Source of the DNA: Siderastrea siderea
Taxonomy: Eukaryota > Cnidaria > Anthozoa > Scleractinia > Rhizangiidae
Reading direction: 5' to 3'
NCBI GenBank assembly: GCA_964030785.1
Contig: OZ034971.1
Location: forward strand, 45,897,504-45,961,503
Length of the DNA: 64,000 nt
In this document: positions 60,226 through 64,000 of the stretch, in pieces
How positions within the stretch are numbered: position 1 is the first letter of the stretch
Layout: the number at the start of each line of letters is the position of its first letter
Program-made: the position numbers and the translations under genes
Notes under the pieces: model-generated
Told to the model about the DNA's origin: nothing
What the model saw: only the letters and a program-made list of their open reading frames with translations
Databases searched by the model: none

Positions 60226-60531
60226 TTACAAAATCAGTTGCTTACCTTCCGGATTATTGACTAAGTTGTGTGACGAAGCGGACCTTCTGTTGCTTCTCTT
60301 CAAGGCCGCTATTTCCCCTTCACGACCTGAAATCTTCATCGGTGACCTCTGAATGGAATCCGGCATCGACGGCAACTTTCTCCCTGAATTCCCCTCGCCC
60401 ATCATATTGAGCCGATCCACGCTGGCTGCAGCACGCATGTGCGTATTAGGAGAGTGGCTACTCCCTACAGCTGTGCCTGATGATCCACGCCTTCTTTCGT
60501 AATCTGGTGAGGGATTGGCGCCATTTATGCT
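60226..60531 (-). CDS. 3' terminal coding exon of an unidentified minus-strand gene
   Basis: The minus strand has a good acceptor (ttggttctttcag) just above 60531. It then stays open for about 100 codons to a stop at 60226-60228. The content is Ser/Arg-rich and disordered (NPSPDYERRRGSSG, PSMPDSIQRSPMKISG), ending NNPEGKQLIL. It looks like the regulatory tail of a larger protein. Upstream exons were not found in the window with confidence. Confidence 0.5.
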   Translation of the reverse strand, partial: SINGANPSPDYERRRGSSGTAVGSSHSPNTHMRAAASVDRLNMMGEGNSGRKLPSMPDSIQRSPMKISGREGEIAALKRSNRRSASSHNLVNNPEGKQLIL

Positions 60532-61075
60532 GAAAGAACCAATAATATGTCGTGTCAGTGGTGAAATAACGTCAAAGTTTACCATGATAAACTGAGTAAA
60601 ATACCCTCCAAAACAGGAAGATGAAACTTCCGCGTTAGTGCTTCGAAATTGAAAATGAGGGATATGGCTAATATGGGGGAAAGGGGGCTAACCACGAAAG
60701 GCAGCTTCGAATTTAAAATTATGAAACTTCTTTCGCTATTTAACATTTACTGCATGAGCGCGCGTTGGCTACCTTATTAGGTCGCACATAAACAACAAGG
60801 CGCGTAGCAGCGCGGTGTAATAATTTTTTTTTACATTCTTAACTGTATTTTTATAGTTGTTGAATTTTTTGCGTATTTTTTGGACAAAACTGGGATCACG
60901 GCGAAAACTTTTGCAGGCAGCAGCACTTGACAAGGCATCCAGTTTCCTTATAAGGCAAAAAGAAGTGTTATTGGCTGATAACCTGTATGCGGCGAACCAA
61001 TCAGAACGCTGGAAACTGAAAGGCCAAGGTTGAGAGTTTGATAATTAATAACAGCGGCACATAAACTAAGCTTTT

Positions 61076-61252
61076 AATAGGCCATTTCCGAGTTGACTTG
61101 TACCTCTTTTTCAAAGCGAGTCTTGGTGCATGGCCTTTCATATGGAAATGAGTTTTCATTCACATGCAGATAACACTCATTTTCATATGAAAGGTTTTGC
61201 TCGAGGCCTCGCTTTGAAAAAGAGGCACAAGACAATTCGGAAATGGCCTATT
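61076..61252. mobile_element. Foldback MITE (taggccatttccgag)
   Basis: The left arm taggccatttccgagttgac, ctctttttcaaagcgag pairs with the right arm ctcgctttgaaaaagag, ttcggaaatggccta. Inner arms ccttcatatg/catatgaaagg. Flanked by tttaa on both sides. Confidence 0.75.
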
Positions 61253-62069
61253 TAACGATCAAGAATTTCATCCACAAATGGCTCAAATTAAATCAGCAGT
61301 ATCACAGGTAATAACTCTGCAATTCCCTTCCATTTTAAACAAGTACACTAATAATCTTCTTCGACAGATTTAAAATTTACAACCAATTATACAGCATAAT
61401 ACTTGGCACCAAGTGAAAGTACTCTTTGATAGTTTACAGCTGAATAATCATGCATGTCATCCAGCAAAGGCCCAAATATTAGAACCATAATTACAGGATC
61501 GAGAGGATTAAGACAAGAAAGTCCCCCCCCCCCCCCAACCCCACGCACATAAACTTTCCCATTGGTAACCCATTTTACATGTAAGCCTATATTTGGAAAA
61601 ACCATTGCAGCAAGCATTGGTCATTTGTCATTGAACGCGAGCATTGAACCGATGAAAGTAGTTTTGGATTACAACATTAGAATTGAATCAACAATCAACA
61701 TAAACAATAAAATTTTAGCGCTTTATAAAACATTGTACAGAGTTTAAAGTGCCCTAGATTTCTATCGTAAGAAGGATATAACAGAAATAACAAAACTTCA
61801 AAACAACGAAACAGCTAGAAAACTATAAAACATTTTAGGATTCGTACACCTTTCATCAGAAGGTTACACTTGATTTACCAAGTGTGCATCTAAGTGTGAG
61901 GCAAAATAATTAATACCTGCTGGCTATGGTTGACCCAAAAATAATTCAAGACGAATTGCCAAACAAATAGGGCACGGATTGGGGAAAGGGGGGATTTTCT
62001 CATCTTCATCATCTCTTGGCACAAGTCAAGCTTCATTTTATTCTGGGCGTCAGTGTCAATGACTTAGAA
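61253..62069. other. Intergenic DNA with a poly-C tract
   Basis: No gene seen. A run of C residues lies near 61524-61537; the rest is AT-rich. Confidence 0.4.
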
Positions 62070-62615
62070 TCAACCCTGTGATAAGTTACACGGAGCGCTC
62101 AAATTAAATTTCACTGTCCAACGAAAGCGACAAGGCTGCGCTTGCCCGGACACAGATGATGGTTTACACTCCGCCTTCTGAATCAATAAACGGTCCTTCC
62201 CTGGCAGCCAAGGCCGCGACCAAATCTCAAAGTCGCAACATTTTTCCTCCCTTAAAACACCGGGGTTTAGAAAATCCACTCCGCACGCATCGATGCCTTC
62301 TCTCGTCTCATTCAAATCGTTTTTACACTTAGAAGGCGCGAGTTTGACGTTCGCGCGGTACAATGTTCCTTGAACAACTTGGCTTGAAGCTTCCAGTGTG
62401 TACGGCAGATACACAAGCTTGAACGGTGGCTTGGGTTCGCGGGCATTTTCTAATCGTATAGCTTGGTCAAGCCCCGCAAACAGCTCTGAGTGGTTTAGCA
62501 GATTATGTTTCTCAATCTTTGTTATGCCACCAGTTAGCAAAGCCGTGTGTAAGACGTGAAGAATCGCAAAAACAACGCACAAAACGAACGCGATCTTCTG
62601 TTGACCTCTAGCCAT
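62070..62615 (-). CDS. Secreted or type II membrane cystatin-like protein
   Basis: 181 residues in one exon, ATG 62615. A basic start is followed by a hydrophobic signal (IAFVLCVVFAILHVLHTALL). The body carries QVVQG in SSQVVQGTLYRANVKL, the QxVxG hairpin that cystatins insert into papain-like proteases. Later come cysteines (CKNDLNE, CGVDF, CCDFEIW) and RPWLPG, comparable to the PW hairpin. An inhibitor of cysteine cathepsins, possibly in immunity or the lysosomal/secretory route, is the likely role. The frame is complete. Confidence 0.75.
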   Translation of the reverse strand: MARGQQKIAFVLCVVFAILHVLHTALLTGGITKIEKHNLLNHSELFAGLDQAIRLENAREPKPPFKLVYLPYTLEASSQVVQGTLYRANVKLAPSKCKNDLNETREGIDACGVDFLNPGVLREEKCCDFEIWSRPWLPGKDRLLIQKAECKPSSVSGQAQPCRFRWTVKFNLSAPCNLSQG

Positions 62616-63069
62616 TTTAAGTTACCGTTAGAAGTTTCATAATTAATCATCTCAAGATTACCAACGGCAGTTGACATTTTGGGCGACCACTTTGAGGTGA
62701 CCGCAACTGAATCACTTGTCACAAAGGTACCAGTCAAAATACCAGTAATTGTCTCCTGGCGAGATAGTTAACAAAACAATGTCGCTGCAAAAATTGCCCA
62801 GAAGAGCAAGCGACTGACGGAAACCTACTCAAGGTTCACTACAAGCACTCAAAGTTTTTCTTTTTATTGACTCCCCCACCCCCCCCCCCCCACCCCAAAA
62901 GGGGGAAAGATAGCAATTAAAACCGGGAGTTAAGTACGTAAGCAGGTACATAATTGCCGTGTTTCATTTCTGCCTATTTTAGCCTCGTTTTCATGGGCGA
63001 TTTCAGATCTTCTGTGTGAAATGATGAATATATGAATATCGTACATTGGAACTGGGGGATGAAGAATGA
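62616..63069. other. Intergenic DNA with a C/A-rich tract
   Basis: Upstream region of the cystatin-like gene. A poly-C tract with ccacccc occurs at 62872-62897. No TATA box stands out. Confidence 0.4.
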
Positions 63070-63190
63070 AATGTAAAGAAGACCATCGCAGTTATAGACG
63101 CAACTTTTGCAGCTGCGAAAAGACAGCCTGAAAAAATTCGGGCTTGTACGGAATTCGAACCCGGGATTCTGTGTGATTACACAGAAGTTC
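63070..63190 (-). repeat. tRNA-derived SINE-like remnant
   Basis: The minus strand reads cccgggttcgaattccgtac with a B-box-like ggttcgaattcc. It then runs aagcccgaattttttcaggc and tttcgcagctgcaaaagttg, a phrase order I associate with an abundant coral repeat. No complete tRNA fold is present. Confidence 0.5.
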
Positions 63191-64000
63191 TGATAAAAGT
63201 TCTGATAAAAAAAGTTCTGATAAAAGCAATACGCAAACGACCTCGGCACAAAGCGGCCTTGGTGGAGCCGCAAGGACGTGTGTTTTGGTAACATCACAAG
63301 CACTCGGCTATCGTAACAACATTGCAATCAAATCGCTGCAAAATAGCAGCGAGTCGCCAATAGCTTACACTTGATATGAAGTCGCTCATGAAATCGCTGC
63401 AAAAGTGTAAATGGCGGTTTAAGAAGAACGAACACGTGGCGCAAGCATGGTCTCACTGGTGACCTGTATCCCTGAAACTGAACGTTACTGGCTGCAAAAA
63501 TTTCAAACTTTCACGGCTTGAGGTCGTTAGTTTCAACTGTATCAGCCTTCCACTGAAATCACTGGAGCAGTGCAAGTGTCAGAGCGTTGCCACTTTTGAA
63601 ACTTTGCCTTACTAATTGAAATAAGGCAATAGAGTGGTTTTCAGTTGAGTGTCGGTAATAATTTCCGTTTGCTTTGGTTTTGCTTGACTTCGCTTTGTGA
63701 CTGGTTAAAAAGCTCGCGCCACTTTCTCAGAAGTAAAATCAAAACCGTGTATTTGTCGCACTCATTTCCCCGCGCTTGGCGCAAGTTACATGTTTTTGGT
63801 TCGAGTTCTGGTTGGTTCATTGGGTAATTGCGCTCGTTGTGATTGGCTGGGATGATTATCTCGGTTTTCGTTTAATGAAACTCAATTGAAAATCACTCCA
63901 ATGACTAAAGTAAGACAATAAAACAAAATTACCTTGCGCTACCCTGCGGCAGAGGGCGGTTGAGTGACTCGGTACTGACTGCATTCCGTATCCTCTTGCT
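63191..64000. other. No feature recognised
   Basis: Short triplicated aaagttctgataaaa at about 63185-63225. Otherwise nothing supported. Confidence 0.4.

Noticed and set aside
1..64000. CRISPR array, rRNA operon, bacterial operon
   Set aside because: No regularly spaced identical repeats with unique spacers, no rRNA sequence; introns, MITEs and GPCRs show a eukaryotic host.

Overview
The window looks like nuclear DNA of an anthozoan cnidarian, most likely a stony coral. It is AT-rich and intron-bearing, crowded with foldback DNA transposons, and carries a lineage-style cluster of single-exon class A GPCRs, a metazoan allantoinase gene in 11 exons and a secreted cystatin-like gene. I cannot fix the species from sequence alone.

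The main object is a complete Maverick/Polinton (adintovirus-like) integrated DNA virus/transposon at 1356-23182 (21.8 kb). It has terminal inverted repeats beginning AGTAGTAAAGGG and a perfect 6-bp target duplication (TTCTTT). It sits inside a host repeat whose uninterrupted sister copies lie at about 25.5 kb and 27.4 kb, so the empty site can be read in the same window. Nearly all its genes are open. It encodes protein-primed-type PolB, a chromodomain integrase, double-jelly-roll major capsid protein, two tandem minor-capsid-like paralogues, an adenain-like protease, a packaging ATPase, a PLA2-like protein and several pX/mu-like basic proteins. Accessory genes are a tandem-RING protein, a possible Bcl-2-like protein, a SLOG-family protein, a two-zinc-finger GRF-like protein, a SLATT-like 2-TM protein, a basic repeat protein with an acidic tail, and a tRNA-like gene. 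One basic virion-type gene (9575-9900) has a frameshift.

Within the element, the left third holds accessory genes on both strands. The middle (5.7-16.3 kb, plus strand) is a packed array of integrase and virion genes, each with a TATA-like box about 25-65 nt before its ATG, often inside the upstream gene. The right part has two overlapping minus-strand ORFs diverging from polB. The polB promoter and the RING-gene promoter share one inverted module. A (Q/M)xGG motif recurs in the small virion-type proteins and matches the adenovirus-protease cleavage rule. The most notable combination is a SLOG protein plus a SLATT-like 2-TM protein, a pairing known from bacterial nucleotide-signalling conflict systems.

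The flanking host DNA is organised as follows. Positions 1-870 hold a broken LINE reverse transcriptase. Positions 870-1355 and 23183-27740 hold a tandem host repeat array invaded by at least four DNA transposons. Positions 28.3-34.2 kb hold retroelement and THAP fragments plus a foldback. Positions 34.5-45.7 kb hold a segmental duplication, each unit with one intact GPCR, a (CCT)n tract, a minisatellite and a GPCR pseudogene. Positions 47.15-57.4 kb hold allantoinase. Positions 60.2-62.6 kb hold a 3' terminal exon of an unknown minus-strand gene and the cystatin-like gene. A tRNA-derived SINE-like remnant lies near 63.1 kb.
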